From Zhihengliuella flava (GTDB lineage: Bacteria; Actinomycetota; Actinomycetes; Actinomycetales; Micrococcaceae), in the NCBI RefSeq assembly GCF_015751895.1, contig NZ_JADOTZ010000001.1:2418001-2482000 (forward strand): a DNA stretch of 64,000 nucleotides. Reading direction: 5' to 3'. Positions 1-9,308 of this stretch are shown piece after piece. How positions within the stretch are numbered: the stretch's first letter is position 1; every line of letters starts with the position of its first letter. A model generated the notes under the pieces. That model did no database searches, had not been told where the DNA came from, and saw only the letters and a program-made list of their open reading frames with translations. Position numbers and translations under genes: made by a program.

Positions 1-647
1 TGGCTTCGACGAAGGCGTTTTTGGCGCAGATTGTTGCGACGTACATTCTTGGCCTGTACTTGGCGAGCCTGCGGGGGAACCTGTTTACCGGTCAGATCCG
101 GGACATCATGGCGGATCTGAATAAGATTCCGGGCAAGATCACGGACATCCTGGACCGCGAGGACGAGATCAAGGAGTTGGCTCGTTCGATGAAGGACGAG
201 GCGTCGGTGTTGTTCCTGGGCCGGCATGTGGGGTACCCGGTCGCGATGGAAGGGGCGTTGAAGCTCAAGGAGATCGCGTACATTCACGCTGAGGGTTTCG
301 CGGCGGGCGAGTTGAAGCACGGACCGATCGCGTTGATCGATGACGGGCAGCCGGTGTTCGTCGTGGTCCCGTCCAAGCGGGGCCGGGACTCGTTGCACGC
401 GAAGGTCGTTTCGAATATTCAGGAAGTCCGGGCCCGTGGGGCACGCACTCTGGTCATCGCGGAAGAGGGTGACGAGGCGGTGCGGGAGTACTCCGAGTTC
501 GTGTTCTATGTCCCGGAGACCCCGACCCTGCTCATGCCGTTGCTGACCGTGGTCCCTCTACAGATCTTCGCTTGCGAACTCGCCTCCGCGAAGGGCTACG
601 ACGTGGACCAGCCCCGCAACCTCGCCAAATCCGTCACCGTCGAATAA
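1..647 (+). CDS. glmS: Glucosamine-6-phosphate synthase, C-terminal part (5' truncated)
   Basis: This is the C-terminal part of glutamine:fructose-6-phosphate aminotransferase, which makes glucosamine-6-P for peptidoglycan. The reading frame is open from base 3 and begins with the residues ASTKAF, the sugar-phosphate-binding turn of the first SIS subdomain, so the true start lies upstream of the window. The second SIS subdomain follows (LFLGRHVGYPVAMEGALKLKE, then AEGFAAGELKHGPIALI). The protein ends with DQPRNLAKSVTVE, the usual GlmS C-terminus with the catalytic-site lysine. The stop is TAA at 645-647. acpS begins 6 bases later, so the two are probably co-transcribed. GlmS, AcpS and the NAD(P)HX repair enzyme are commonly neighbours in actinobacteria. 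The identification is secure; only the start is missing. Confidence 0.96.
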   Translation, partial: ASTKAFLAQIVATYILGLYLASLRGNLFTGQIRDIMADLNKIPGKITDILDREDEIKELARSMKDEASVLFLGRHVGYPVAMEGALKLKEIAYIHAEGFAAGELKHGPIALIDDGQPVFVVVPSKRGRDSLHAKVVSNIQEVRARGARTLVIAEEGDEAVREYSEFVFYVPETPTLLMPLLTVVPLQIFACELASAKGYDVDQPRNLAKSVTVE

Positions 648-653
648 TCGCCC

Positions 654-1010
654 ATGATCGTCGGAATTGGTGTGGACGTGGTGCAGGTGTCCCGCTTCAA
701 GCAGCAGCTCGAGCGGACCCCTGCACTGCGCGAGCGGCTTTTTGTCCCCGCGGAACGGGACCTGCCTCTGAGATCATTGGCGGCTCGCTTCGCCGCGAAA
801 GAAGCCATTGCGAAGGCGCTCGGCGCTCCGGCGGGCATGAACTGGCAGCACTGTCAGGTGGTGAAGGACGACGCGGGTGACCCCCATGTTCTCGTCGATG
901 GAACGGTGGCCGACGTGGCGGCACGGAAAGGCGTCCAGAAGTGGCATCTCACCATGAGCCATGACGGGGACTTGGCCACCGCCATGGTGGTCGCGGAACG
1001 CTTGTCATGA
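654..1010 (+). CDS. acpS: Holo-[acyl-carrier-protein] synthase
   Basis: This phosphopantetheinyl transferase moves 4'-phosphopantetheine from CoA to the serine of acyl carrier protein, activating fatty-acid synthesis in the cytoplasm. The 118-residue length is normal for the family. The N-terminal [15 protein letters not shown] carries the metal-binding aspartate (GVD), and [13 protein letters not shown] carries the second conserved motif with the catalytic glutamate and lysine. The C-terminal [17 protein letters not shown] is the usual last strand. The gene starts 6 bases after glmS stops, and its TGA overlaps the ATG of the next gene by 4 bases, which indicates translational coupling. Confidence 0.95.
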   Translation: MIVGIGVDVVQVSRFKQQLERTPALRERLFVPAERDLPLRSLAARFAAKEAIAKALGAPAGMNWQHCQVVKDDAGDPHVLVDGTVADVAARKGVQKWHLTMSHDGDLATAMVVAERLS

Positions 1011-2569
1011 GGCCGGTCTTTACCGGAGCTGAGGTGCGTTCCGCCGAACAGCCTCTCCTCGACGCGGGGCTCGGACCTGAGCTCATGCGACGAGCGGCTC
1101 ACGGCTTGGCCCAGCACGTCATCGAGGTGTTGAAGGGGACGGTTTCCGCGGGCCAACTCGCCGAATCCCGCGATCGCCGGGGGCGACGACGGCCCCACGC
1201 TGCCCGCATCTACGGCGCCCGCGTTGCCGCGTACGTTGGAACGGGAAACAACGGCGGCGACGCACTCTACGCGCTCGCTACCTTGCGTCGGCGCGGCGTG
1301 CACTGCGTCGCCCTGCTGACCGGCGAGCGGTGCCACGCGGCTGGACTCGCCGCATTGCGATCCGCCGGTGGCCGCGCACTGTCGATCAGCGATCCGGAGG
1401 CACCGGCTGTCCTAGAGCGAGCCGACGTCGTCATCGATGCCATGCTCGGCACCGGATCGCGCGTGACGGACGAGCCTCGCCCCATCGAGTTGATCGCACC
1501 CGCGGAGCACGTTCACATCGTTGCGTGTGATCTGCCCTCCGGTGTTGACGCCGCCACGGGCCGCGCAGAACCCGGGGCCCTGAGGGCGGACAGCACGGTG
1601 ACGTTCGGTGCTGTGAAGTGTGGACTCGTGATGGGAGAGGGGCGACAACTCGCCGGCGAGGTGCGGGTGGTCGACATCGGGTTGAGGCCCTATCTCCCGG
1701 AGGCCCGGGTGCAGCACGTGGAGGTTCACACAGCGGCTTGTTCCGACTCCGCCCCACCGTGGAACGCGCACAAGTATTCTCGTGGTGTCGTCGGACTCAT
1801 CGCCGGATCCGAACAGTATCCCGGAGCCGCGGTCCTCACCGCGCGCAGTGCGGTCAACGCGGGCATCGGGATGCTCGTGGCGTGCCCGCCGGAGGGTGCC
1901 TCGACAGTACGCCAACTGCTTTTGGGTGCACTGCCGGAGGTAGTGGTCTCGGAACACGCCGACGACGGCGTCAGGGAACGCATCAGTGCCTGGGTGCTGG
2001 GGCCGGGCGTGGGTGAGGACCAACGCCTTCGGGACGCCGTCGTGCAGGTCCTAGATTCGGGGGCGCCGGCTGTGCTGGATGCCAGCGGACTGGCCTACAC
2101 CGGGCCCGGCGCTGCGGCGGGCCCGCTGCTCCTGACGCCGCATGCTGGGGAGCTGACGGCGCTGCTCACGCGGTGCGGAGAGCACGTGACGGCGGCTGAC
2201 GTGGCAAAGGATCCGTTGCGGTGGACTCGGCGCGCGGCGGAAGCCTACGGGGCCGTCGTGTTGCTCAAGGGGCCGGAGACGGTGATTGCTTCGCCCGCTG
2301 GGCACTGCCGCGTGGTGACGGGAGCTCCTTCCACGCTTGCTACGGCGGGGAGCGGCGATGTCCTCGCAGGCCTTGCGGGTGCGGAAATGGCTCGGGATCG
2401 GGAGCTAGTGAACGGCCCAGGCACCGCTACCGATGAACGGGTGGCCGGCCGTCTGATGGCCGCCGCGGTCACGGCGACGGTGCGTCACGCGCGCGCTGGC
2501 CTCGCACTGGGCGCCCATGGATTCGCTGCTTCCGGCCTCGCGGCCGCTCTTGGTGCACCCTCGGCTTAG
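1007..2569 (+). CDS. nnr: Bifunctional NAD(P)H-hydrate epimerase / ADP-dependent NAD(P)H-hydrate dehydratase
   Basis: This metabolite-repair enzyme restores damaged NAD(P)HX. The N-terminal half (about residues 1-240) is the YjeF_N epimerase, with the nucleotide-binding run [13 protein letters not shown] and the [10 protein letters not shown] motif. The C-terminal half (about 250-510) is the ribokinase-like dehydratase, with [19 protein letters not shown] and the anion-hole/catalytic GSGDVLAG. The length of 520 residues fits the fused form. The ATG overlaps the acpS stop (ATGA). The gene converges on the following minus-strand sugar transferase, and the two stop codons overlap by 4 bases with no terminator visible between them. 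This is also where the housekeeping cluster gives way to the exopolysaccharide locus. Confidence 0.94.
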   Translation: MRPVFTGAEVRSAEQPLLDAGLGPELMRRAAHGLAQHVIEVLKGTVSAGQLAESRDRRGRRRPHAARIYGARVAAYVGTGNNGGDALYALATLRRRGVHCVALLTGERCHAAGLAALRSAGGRALSISDPEAPAVLERADVVIDAMLGTGSRVTDEPRPIELIAPAEHVHIVACDLPSGVDAATGRAEPGALRADSTVTFGAVKCGLVMGEGRQLAGEVRVVDIGLRPYLPEARVQHVEVHTAACSDSAPPWNAHKYSRGVVGLIAGSEQYPGAAVLTARSAVNAGIGMLVACPPEGASTVRQLLLGALPEVVVSEHADDGVRERISAWVLGPGVGEDQRLRDAVVQVLDSGAPAVLDASGLAYTGPGAAAGPLLLTPHAGELTALLTRCGEHVTAADVAKDPLRWTRRAAEAYGAVVLLKGPETVIASPAGHCRVVTGAPSTLATAGSGDVLAGLAGAEMARDRELVNGPGTATDERVAGRLMAAAVTATVRHARAGLALGAHGFAASGLAAALGAPSA

Positions 2570-4143
2570 TACGCGCCGGACTTACTGAAGACCGCCTTGG
2601 CCGTCTTGAGAATGATGATGAAGTCCTGGGTCAGGGACCAATTCTCCACGTAGTAGAGGTCTAAGCGCACCGATTCGTCCCAGGTCAGGTCCGAGCGACC
2701 ACTCACCTGCCACAAGCCGGTGATACCTGGAGTGACCATGAGCCGGCGATGGACGAAATCCTCATACGTGTCGACTTCTTGGGGTAGCGGAGGGCGTGGG
2801 CCTACCAGACTCATTTCGCCTCGGAGGACGTTCCAGAGCTGCGGAAGCTCGTCGATGCTGCAGCGCCGGATGAAGGCGCCCAGCTTCGTAATGCGCGGAT
2901 CCTGCTTCATCTTGAACAGGACGCCGTTGCCTTCTGATGCGGCGCGTAGTTCGGCCAATCGCTGCTCGGCGTCCACCACCATCGAACGGAACTTGTGCAT
3001 GTAGAAGGGGCGCCCATCGATACCGATGCGCCGCTGGTGAAAGAACACGGGCCCCGGGTCATCAAACCGGATCAGCACGGCCAAGAGCAGCATGAAGGGC
3101 GCCAAAATGACCAAGCCGAGCGCCGCGAAGAAGACGTCGAAAGCGCGCTTGGCGAACCGCTTGATGCCTTTCAGCTCAGGAGCCGAGACGTGGATGAGCG
3201 GTAGACCAGCAATGGGTTGGGTGTGGATGCGAGGACCAGCCACGTCCGTGAGTGCTGGCGCCATGATCATCTGCACGCCGCGGGCCTGAAGTTCCCAACC
3301 GAGCCGGCGCACGAGGGCAGGTGCTAGGGACGAACCGCTGGAAATTGCGACGGTGTCGGCGTACGCCTCATCGATAGACGTCAGGATGTCACTCAGTGTG
3401 GAGCCGCGACTGACGTACTCGAGATCTACGGTGTGGCTTTCGTCGGCGTCGTGCTGTGGCAAGAACGCGCCGACCGGGCTGTACCCGGCGCCGGCATCAT
3501 CACGCAGGCTACCGGCGAGGTGATTGACGGCCTCGGGGCCACCAATGAGGAGGACCCTTCGCGAAAGCTTGCCGTGATTACGGGCTGCACGGATGTACTT
3601 TCTCGCGCCCCAGCGGCCGAAGAGCAGGAGGAGCAGCCCGAGAGGTAGAGCAATGCCCACGTATCCGCGGGCCGTGTCCACACGGGCGGCATAGGACAAT
3701 ATGGCCAGTCCACCGAAGAGGTAGAGGGAAGCTGCGGCCACGCGTTTGTACTCTTCGAGGCCGGCGCCGAGGAACCGATCGTCCCGCGTGTTCCAACCAG
3801 TGAGAGCAAGCCACCAGAGGGCCCCGATGGCAATCCCCAGTGCGGCGTAGGAAATGTCAAAGGTGAACGGGAGGGACTCAGAAACTGACGCGTTTGTCGT
3901 CGCCCCGAATCTGACCAAGTGGGCAACCACAACTGCAGCCGTGATCATGACTGCGTCAATGACTGCAAGCTGGCGACGCAGTAGAGCACGCCATTGTACG
4001 GCAGGCAGTTGAGTTAAGGCCCCCCACTTTGCGCTGCCAGCTATCTCTCTAGAGAGTGACATTCCGTTACCACCACTCGTAGTGCGCATTCCGTTGCTGG
4101 TCATCCTATAGCGATAGCGTGGTGCATCACACTTGTTCAACAT
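2566..4143 (-). CDS. Polyprenyl-phosphate glycosyl-1-phosphate transferase (WbaP/CpsE-type initiating sugar transferase)
   Basis: This membrane enzyme starts exopolysaccharide repeat-unit assembly by moving a sugar-1-phosphate from a nucleotide sugar to undecaprenyl phosphate. After about 30 variable residues there are several hydrophobic segments (for example VIDAVMITAAVVVAHLVRFG and GIALPLGLLLLLFG), a CoA-binding-like domain (RVLLIGGPEAVNHLAG), and the C-terminal bacterial sugar transferase domain. That domain starts at KGIKRFAKRAFDVFFAALG and carries KFRSM, RRCSIDELPQLWNVLRGEMSLVGPRP and PGITGLWQVSGR. The C-terminal Asp-Glu (DELPQ) is the catalytic pair of the family. The start is uncertain. 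The longest ORF begins at 4143, but an ATG at 4062 (MSLSRE) preceded by GGTGG fits the family better. The gene is divergent from the GT4 genes and opens the locus. Confidence 0.9.
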   Translation of the reverse strand: MLNKCDAPRYRYRMTSNGMRTTSGGNGMSLSREIAGSAKWGALTQLPAVQWRALLRRQLAVIDAVMITAAVVVAHLVRFGATTNASVSESLPFTFDISYAALGIAIGALWWLALTGWNTRDDRFLGAGLEEYKRVAAASLYLFGGLAILSYAARVDTARGYVGIALPLGLLLLLFGRWGARKYIRAARNHGKLSRRVLLIGGPEAVNHLAGSLRDDAGAGYSPVGAFLPQHDADESHTVDLEYVSRGSTLSDILTSIDEAYADTVAISSGSSLAPALVRRLGWELQARGVQMIMAPALTDVAGPRIHTQPIAGLPLIHVSAPELKGIKRFAKRAFDVFFAALGLVILAPFMLLLAVLIRFDDPGPVFFHQRRIGIDGRPFYMHKFRSMVVDAEQRLAELRAASEGNGVLFKMKQDPRITKLGAFIRRCSIDELPQLWNVLRGEMSLVGPRPPLPQEVDTYEDFVHRRLMVTPGITGLWQVSGRSDLTWDESVRLDLYYVENWSLTQDFIIILKTAKAVFSKSGAY

Positions 4144-4302
4144 TCGAGCCCTAGGACCGGAGACGGGCGTAGGGCATGAGCTACGGCTGGTTTAGGTTCC
4201 CACTGCTATCGGCCGCTGATCAGCTCGGATGCGTGGCGCCGGTTATGGAAGTGTTGGTCCATAAGCCGTATAGGCTGTTGTCGACTAGTGGAGGGGGCAG
4301 GC

Positions 4303-5331
4303 TTGAAGATTCTGCATGTGACCGAATGCTATGCAGGTGGCGTGAGCCGGGCCATCAACTCTCTGAGTGAAGCCACGAAACAGCATTCGCACTCGATTAT
4401 CAAGCACGGCGTTGATCGTCCTGAGCCTGAATTATTTGACCGTGTGGAGGATCTCGGTAAAGGTCATCTTCGCCGCTTTCGAGCGGTCTACAGGGCGTTT
4501 CGAAGTTTCAGTCCGGATCTCGTGATCGCTCACTCAAGTTGGGCTGGATTCTATGCGAGGAGCACTTTGCCTCCACGGACTGTGCTCTATGAGCCTCACT
4601 GTTATGTATTCGATGACCCGGGACGCACCTGGATTGCTCGGCAGACTTACCGTGCGGCTGAGAAGCTATTCGCTCCGCTTTCCCTCGGTACGCTGGTGCT
4701 CTCAGAACATGAGGACCGCCTGGCCAAAGAGCTTCATCGACGAGGCAAGCGGTTCGCCCTGCCGAATGCACCCACTCTGCCCGTGCTTGAAAGTGCAGAG
4801 CGCCGTAAGACAATGCTCTCTTCGGGATACCTCAATGTCGTCATGGTGGGACGGCTTGCCCCGCAAAAAGATCCGGATTTTTTTGCGTCGGTAGCCCAGT
4901 TGGTGCACGGAAGCGGCATTCGACTGACGTGGATTGGCGATGGAGACGCAGCGTATCGGCACAAGCTGGAGGGCGCGGGAGTAGAAGTTACTGGCTGGCT
5001 CGACGCCGCTGCGCTTCAGGAGCGGCTGAAGGCGGCTGATATTTACTTCCACTCGGCGTCGTACGAAGGGTTCCCCCTGAGTGTCCTGGACGCTTGGGCG
5101 GTTGGGCTGCCCGTCTTCAGCCGCGACATTCCATGTTTTGCCGGTACCGGCGTGAAAACGGTGCAATCCGAGGCCGACGCTGCTCAACTGCTGGTCGGCC
5201 TCCAGGGTAATCCCCGGCTTCTCGACGACGCGTACGCTGCCCGGGACGAGGGGATGCGACGCTTTAACTTGCCAGCACAGGCTGCAGCATTTCAGCGTAT
5301 GCTGAGCGAGCTCGGGTTTAGAACTGACTAA
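4303..5331 (+). CDS. Glycosyltransferase family 4 (first of two)
   Basis: This cytoplasmic GT-B glycosyltransferase probably adds one sugar of the exopolysaccharide repeat unit; donor and acceptor cannot be told from sequence. The N-terminus reads LKILHVTECYAGGVSRAINSL, the usual first Rossmann strand with a glycine-rich acceptor loop. The C-terminal GT1-type domain has VVMVGRLAPQKDPDFF, LTWIGDGD and the donor-binding EX7E-like stretch SYEGFPLSVLDAWAVGLPV. I placed the start at TTG 4303 because GGAGGGGG at 4290-4297 lies at Shine-Dalgarno distance. The longer reading frame from GTG 4288 would place that site inside the coding region. A second GT4 starts 7 bases after the stop. Confidence 0.86.
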   Translation: MKILHVTECYAGGVSRAINSLSEATKQHSHSIIKHGVDRPEPELFDRVEDLGKGHLRRFRAVYRAFRSFSPDLVIAHSSWAGFYARSTLPPRTVLYEPHCYVFDDPGRTWIARQTYRAAEKLFAPLSLGTLVLSEHEDRLAKELHRRGKRFALPNAPTLPVLESAERRKTMLSSGYLNVVMVGRLAPQKDPDFFASVAQLVHGSGIRLTWIGDGDAAYRHKLEGAGVEVTGWLDAAALQERLKAADIYFHSASYEGFPLSVLDAWAVGLPVFSRDIPCFAGTGVKTVQSEADAAQLLVGLQGNPRLLDDAYAARDEGMRRFNLPAQAAAFQRMLSELGFRTD

Positions 5332-5338
5332 GAACGCT

Positions 5339-6370
5339 ATGAAAATTTATATGCCGAGCCGGATCATCGATCGCCATGTTGGCGGCAACACGACGTATGC
5401 ACGGAGACTGGCCAGCGGCTTAGTTTCCCGTGGATATGACATCGCCCGCATACCAGCTGGACGTCATCCGGCGCTGACGATGGTTAGCGAATCAATGTTC
5501 GGCTTGTTGCCGAAAGCTGGAAGCTCTGTCCTGCACTATGTCGCGGACACTGGCCCTTTGCTCCGCCAGCGTATGCCAACCGTGGTAACTGTGCACGGGG
5601 TGGCGAGCAATCGAATCTCGGGGGTGAGGAATCCTCGGGCCGAGACGATCTGGCGCGCCCGCGTGGGCCGTGCGATTGCCTCGACGGACGAAGTTATCAC
5701 TGTTTCCGAGTCCAGCGCCCAAGACATTGTTGACGTTTTCGGCGTTGAACGGGACCGCATCAATGTGATCCGCCATGGCATGGAAACTCATCTGTTCTCG
5801 ACCCCGCAGCGGCTCTCGGATCAGATGACAGCTAAAATCCCACGTGAATTCGTGTTGTATCTGGGCAACATCGAACCGCGAAAGAACGTCGACAACCTCG
5901 TGGCTGCATTCTCCACGCCAGAAGTAAGTGCGCTGGGCGTTCCCCTGGTCATTGCTGGTAAACCTGCTTGGGACGCCGACGACACCATGAAAAAAATCGA
6001 GGCAGCGGCCAACATCATCTATCTCGGTTTCGTGTCGGACGAGGACCGGGTGGCACTGATGCAACAGGCACAAGTCTTCGCCTTCCCCAGTCGATACGAG
6101 GGCTTTGGGTTTCCCGTGCTGGAGGCACTGGCAGCCGGAAGCGTTGTGATTACTTCCCGAGCAGGATCGCTGGCTGAGGTCGCCGGTCCCTCGTTAGTCT
6201 TTGATTCTTTGGACGTCGACGGCGTCGCTCACGGCATCGTGCGCGCTCTCACCGATACGGTGTCTCGGCATCGTGTCGAAAGGGAAGGCTTGGCCTGGGC
6301 CGAATCGTTCTCTTGGGAAGCTAGCATTACCGCGCACGAGTCCGTCTACAATCGTGCAAACATTCGCTGA
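5339..6370 (+). CDS. Glycosyltransferase family 4 (second of two)
   Basis: This is a second GT-B glycosyltransferase, 343 residues long. The N-terminal MKIYMPSRIIDRHVGGNTTYARRLA has the glycine-rich acceptor loop. The C-terminal half shows VLYLGNIEPRKNVDNLVAAF, IIYLGFVSDEDRVALMQQA and FPSRYEGFGFPVLEALAAGSVVITS, the standard GT4 nucleotide-sugar site with both conserved glutamates. It resembles mannosyl- or rhamnosyltransferases of the same family, but specificity cannot be assigned. It follows the first GT4 by 7 bases and precedes the sulfotransferase by 38 bases, so the three plus-strand genes probably form one transcript. Confidence 0.88.
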   Translation: MKIYMPSRIIDRHVGGNTTYARRLASGLVSRGYDIARIPAGRHPALTMVSESMFGLLPKAGSSVLHYVADTGPLLRQRMPTVVTVHGVASNRISGVRNPRAETIWRARVGRAIASTDEVITVSESSAQDIVDVFGVERDRINVIRHGMETHLFSTPQRLSDQMTAKIPREFVLYLGNIEPRKNVDNLVAAFSTPEVSALGVPLVIAGKPAWDADDTMKKIEAAANIIYLGFVSDEDRVALMQQAQVFAFPSRYEGFGFPVLEALAAGSVVITSRAGSLAEVAGPSLVFDSLDVDGVAHGIVRALTDTVSRHRVEREGLAWAESFSWEASITAHESVYNRANIR

Positions 6371-6408
6371 ATAAGCACTGAACTGACGCTGCCGTTCAAG
6401 GAGACCAC

Positions 6409-7050
6409 ATGCCGATATTTCGTAAACGAGGCAAGGCTGTCCTCTTTGCGCACGTCCCTAAAACCGGCGGCACATCCGTCGAACGACTTTTTCGCAGCTC
6501 CGGATGGGAAATATCTCTACTGTTGGAGAAGAACCTCGATGACAAAAGGCACCTCAATTATTATCGGCGTTCGAGCCCCCAGCACATGCAGGCTTCCTTG
6601 TTGTCCGAGCGCTTTCGTCTCGAGGCCTTCGATGTCATATTCATGATGGTTCGTGATCCATTGGAGCGATTCCGGTCGGAAATCGCCATGCGCCTGCCTC
6701 GAATCACTGATCCAGCGGACCCAGCCTTCAATTCCTTCGGTGATCAGCTACTTCGCGACTACATCGCAGACCCTTACGCATGGGACAACCACCTGCGACC
6801 TCAGGTTGATTTCTATTTACCTGGTGCATCGATCTTTAAGCTCGAAGAAGGGATGGGCACTGCAGTTACTTCCTTGCGCGAAGACTTAGGCCTTGACCTT
6901 GGCAAGACGGCACCGCATAACAAAGTGCGACGTAGCGCCTTGAAGTCTTCCGACATTGTTCTCTCACCATCACTCGAGCGCCGAGTTGTACAACTTTACG
7001 CTCAGGATTACACCACCTTTGACTATGCGCGTCCCATCATCACAAGCTAA
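6409..7050 (+). CDS. Sulfotransferase family protein, probably carbohydrate-modifying
   Basis: The 213-residue protein begins with AVLFAHVPKTGGTSVERLFR, the 5'-phosphosulfate-binding loop of PAPS-dependent sulfotransferases. It continues with FMMVRDPLERFRSEI, the 3'-phosphate-binding motif with the conserved Arg and Ser. This pattern is typical of the sulfotransferase family that modifies glycans. AAGGAGA lies 6-8 bases before the ATG. In this locus it most plausibly adds sulfate to a sugar of the exported polysaccharide; that is inference from context. A PAPS-synthesis operon is not in the window. Base composition is clearly lower in GC than in the housekeeping genes, as in the rest of the locus. 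Confidence 0.8.
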   Translation: MPIFRKRGKAVLFAHVPKTGGTSVERLFRSSGWEISLLLEKNLDDKRHLNYYRRSSPQHMQASLLSERFRLEAFDVIFMMVRDPLERFRSEIAMRLPRITDPADPAFNSFGDQLLRDYIADPYAWDNHLRPQVDFYLPGASIFKLEEGMGTAVTSLREDLGLDLGKTAPHNKVRRSALKSSDIVLSPSLERRVVQLYAQDYTTFDYARPIITS

Positions 7051-7107
7051 CGAAAAATAGATACATCACGCACCATGGTGGGGCGCAACGTCGGCCTGTC
7101 CGTTGCT

Positions 7108-8394
7108 TCACTGCCGCTTGAGGAAGGCACGAAATCCTTGGGGGAAGTCTCGAGGACGCGGGACGGCGTCCCATGGCCGGATACCGAGGGTGAGAAGGGC
7201 TCCAGCGAACGTGGTGAGGTAGCCCAGTGTCGAAGCCACCGCTGCGCCGGTGGCCCCCGCAATGGCTGTGGCCGGATAGAGCGCGCCGATGCCGACTGCG
7301 AGGCCGGCTAGCTGTACGGCGGTCATGCTTTTGCCGCGCTCAGAAGCCACGAGCGCCATGGTGCACACGTGATTTCCCGACAGCGCTACGCCGCCAAGTA
7401 GTGCAATTGCTGCGAGAGGTACAGAACCTTTGAACTCCGCGCCAAATAACCACGGAATGCCCCATATCGAGGCAAGCGCTAGGGCGATAGCAAGGCTAAG
7501 AGCGACGGCGATAGCCAAGCGGACGGCTTGGGTGTACTTAGCCTTCGATTGCTCAAGAACAAATTCGCGAAAGACGGAGGTGCCTAGGGCGAGTCCGATC
7601 GTGACTGGCAGGCTGCCGATAGTTGCTGCCACTGAGTAGAGACCAGTGGCGCCTGCGCCGATCAGCGGGAGGACCAGAAATTGATCGAGCCGGGCGCTAG
7701 CGACCTGACCGGCCTGACTGCCCCACAGGGTTGCCCCTTCTCGGAGCAGCGAGAGCTTCTGTGTGGACTGTCCTGAGGGCGTTCGCACCCAGAAGCGCCC
7801 GAGAAGGAAGGCCGCGACGGTGCCCGCCGCGTACGCGAAGAGTACGGAAGCGACACTGAGAGCATCGAGGATCCATAGGGTGAGGACGACGGCGAAGTAT
7901 GCCACTGTTTGGATAGATCCGATCCAGAGAATCCTGAAGTACCGCTTTTCAGCGACCATGACATTGTGGTCGATAGACCAGGAAAACGTGAGTCCGGAAA
8001 GAGACATGGCGATGACAAACGCAATTTTGGCGATGTGGTCTAGCTGAGTTAAGACGGTGAAGAGTGGCGCAAGAGCTAATAGTCCTCCGAGGGGCACTGT
8101 GCACCAGGTCAGAATGCGCGCAGACCTGACGGCGTCATGACGTTGTGTCTCGTCCACAACGCGACGACGCACTGCTAGTGGCACTCCCAATCCGATAATG
8201 ACACCCGTAATAGTTACTGCTGCAAGCGCGGCGGCGGTCAGGCCGCGGCCAGTGGGGCCAATGGCTTGGGCAATGATCGGTGCAGTGAAGAGCGAAAGCG
8301 ATTGTGAACCCAGACGTCCCACGCTGAGGCCGGCCGGGGTGTGAAAGAGGAGATTGATTCGGGTGAGTGCCCAGCGTAAACGTTGCATGGCCAT
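7108..8394 (-). CDS. Polysaccharide flippase (Wzx-like, MATE/MOP superfamily)
   Basis: This integral membrane protein is predicted to move the lipid-linked repeat unit across the membrane. It consists of about 12 hydrophobic segments with short polar loops, for example GLTAAALAAVTITGVIIGLGVPLAV, IAKIAFVIAMSLSGLTFSWS, VRLAIAVALSLAIALALASIWGIPWL and AVASTLGYLTTFAGALLTLGI. No soluble domain is present. The reading frame is open from 8457, but that start would overlap the GT2 gene by 55 bases. I prefer ATG 8394, 8 bases after the GT2 stop and preceded by GAGAAG; ATG 8388 is also possible. It is the last gene of the minus-strand group pyruvyl transferase-GT2-flippase. Confidence 0.82.
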   Translation of the reverse strand: MAMQRLRWALTRINLLFHTPAGLSVGRLGSQSLSLFTAPIIAQAIGPTGRGLTAAALAAVTITGVIIGLGVPLAVRRRVVDETQRHDAVRSARILTWCTVPLGGLLALAPLFTVLTQLDHIAKIAFVIAMSLSGLTFSWSIDHNVMVAEKRYFRILWIGSIQTVAYFAVVLTLWILDALSVASVLFAYAAGTVAAFLLGRFWVRTPSGQSTQKLSLLREGATLWGSQAGQVASARLDQFLVLPLIGAGATGLYSVAATIGSLPVTIGLALGTSVFREFVLEQSKAKYTQAVRLAIAVALSLAIALALASIWGIPWLFGAEFKGSVPLAAIALLGGVALSGNHVCTMALVASERGKSMTAVQLAGLAVGIGALYPATAIAGATGAAVASTLGYLTTFAGALLTLGIRPWDAVPRPRDFPQGFRAFLKRQ

Positions 8395-8402
8395 GATTCT
8401 TC

Positions 8403-9308
8403 TCACCGCGCCATCATGGTGGGCGAGAAACGTTCCACGGATCGGCGCAGGCCCCACCGCCTGAGTTCAGCCAGGCGGGCTAGCCGCTCTGTTCTAGGAC
8501 TAGCACTTTTGGTTAGTGCAGTCCCTGCCAGCGTGACTATGAGGCTTTCAGCACGTGCCAGCAATGATGCCAGGTATCCGCGATGGATGGAGACCAGCCG
8601 GAGGTGCGCATCGATGCGGGCTCGTTCAACTAGATGCGAGGCCTTAAGAGATGACGTGCCAGCCTCGTGTTCAATGACAGCCGTCGGTATGAGAGCCAAG
8701 CTCGCGCCTCGAGCCTTCGCACGAAGGGATAGATCAACGTCCTCGCCGTAGAGGAAGAAAGCATCATCGAAAGGGCCCAACTCCGTGAGGAGGCGCCGCG
8801 GGCCAAACAATCCAGCTCCGCACAAGCGATCAACAGAAACCAGTTGGCCGGCCGTGATCCATTCGGCAAGTTGGGCTCGCCACCTTTTCTTTTTCAATGC
8901 AAGTGCGATGGAGCTGAACCACACGTTATAGGCATGCACCTGCGGCACACCATTGTTCACGAGCAAAGCGCCCGTCAGAGCGTTCGCGGTGAAAGGGATC
9001 TTGGAATTGATCAGTTGGGTGAAGAAATCGATTCTTGTGCGTGAATCAGGATTCATCAGCAGGATGTAGTCCCCGCTGGCGGCTGCCACGCCCTGATTTA
9101 CAGCCTGCCCAAACCCAAGGTTAGTGCCGTCGCCGATGACGCGAGCGTCAAAATTTTGCTCGCTGCTGTCAATCAAGCCGCCGTTGTTCACGATGAGGAT
9201 TTCCGTTGTTACCTCGGCGGCTTGTGCGGCGGCGCGTACGGATTCGATCGACGTAGCGATGAGCTCATGAGGTGTGTTATAAGCGACATAGATAACCGAA
9301 ATATTCAT
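8403..9308 (-). CDS. Glycosyltransferase family 2
   Basis: This 301-residue GT-A glycosyltransferase probably adds a sugar to the exopolysaccharide unit. The N-terminus MNISVIYVAYNTPHELIATSI is the usual GT2 nucleotide-binding strand. EILIVNNGG and YILLMNPDSRTR (a DXD-like motif) follow, and a later FFLYGEDVDLSLRAKARG carries the ED catalytic-base motif seen in rhamnosyltransferase-like GT2s. The ATG overlaps the stop of the upstream pyruvyl-transferase-like gene by 4 bases, and the flippase begins 8 bases downstream. This is a tight three-gene operon. Rhamnosyl transfer is a reasonable guess only. Confidence 0.88.
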   Translation of the reverse strand: MNISVIYVAYNTPHELIATSIESVRAAAQAAEVTTEILIVNNGGLIDSSEQNFDARVIGDGTNLGFGQAVNQGVAAASGDYILLMNPDSRTRIDFFTQLINSKIPFTANALTGALLVNNGVPQVHAYNVWFSSIALALKKKRWRAQLAEWITAGQLVSVDRLCGAGLFGPRRLLTELGPFDDAFFLYGEDVDLSLRAKARGASLALIPTAVIEHEAGTSSLKASHLVERARIDAHLRLVSIHRGYLASLLARAESLIVTLAGTALTKSASPRTERLARLAELRRWGLRRSVERFSPTMMAR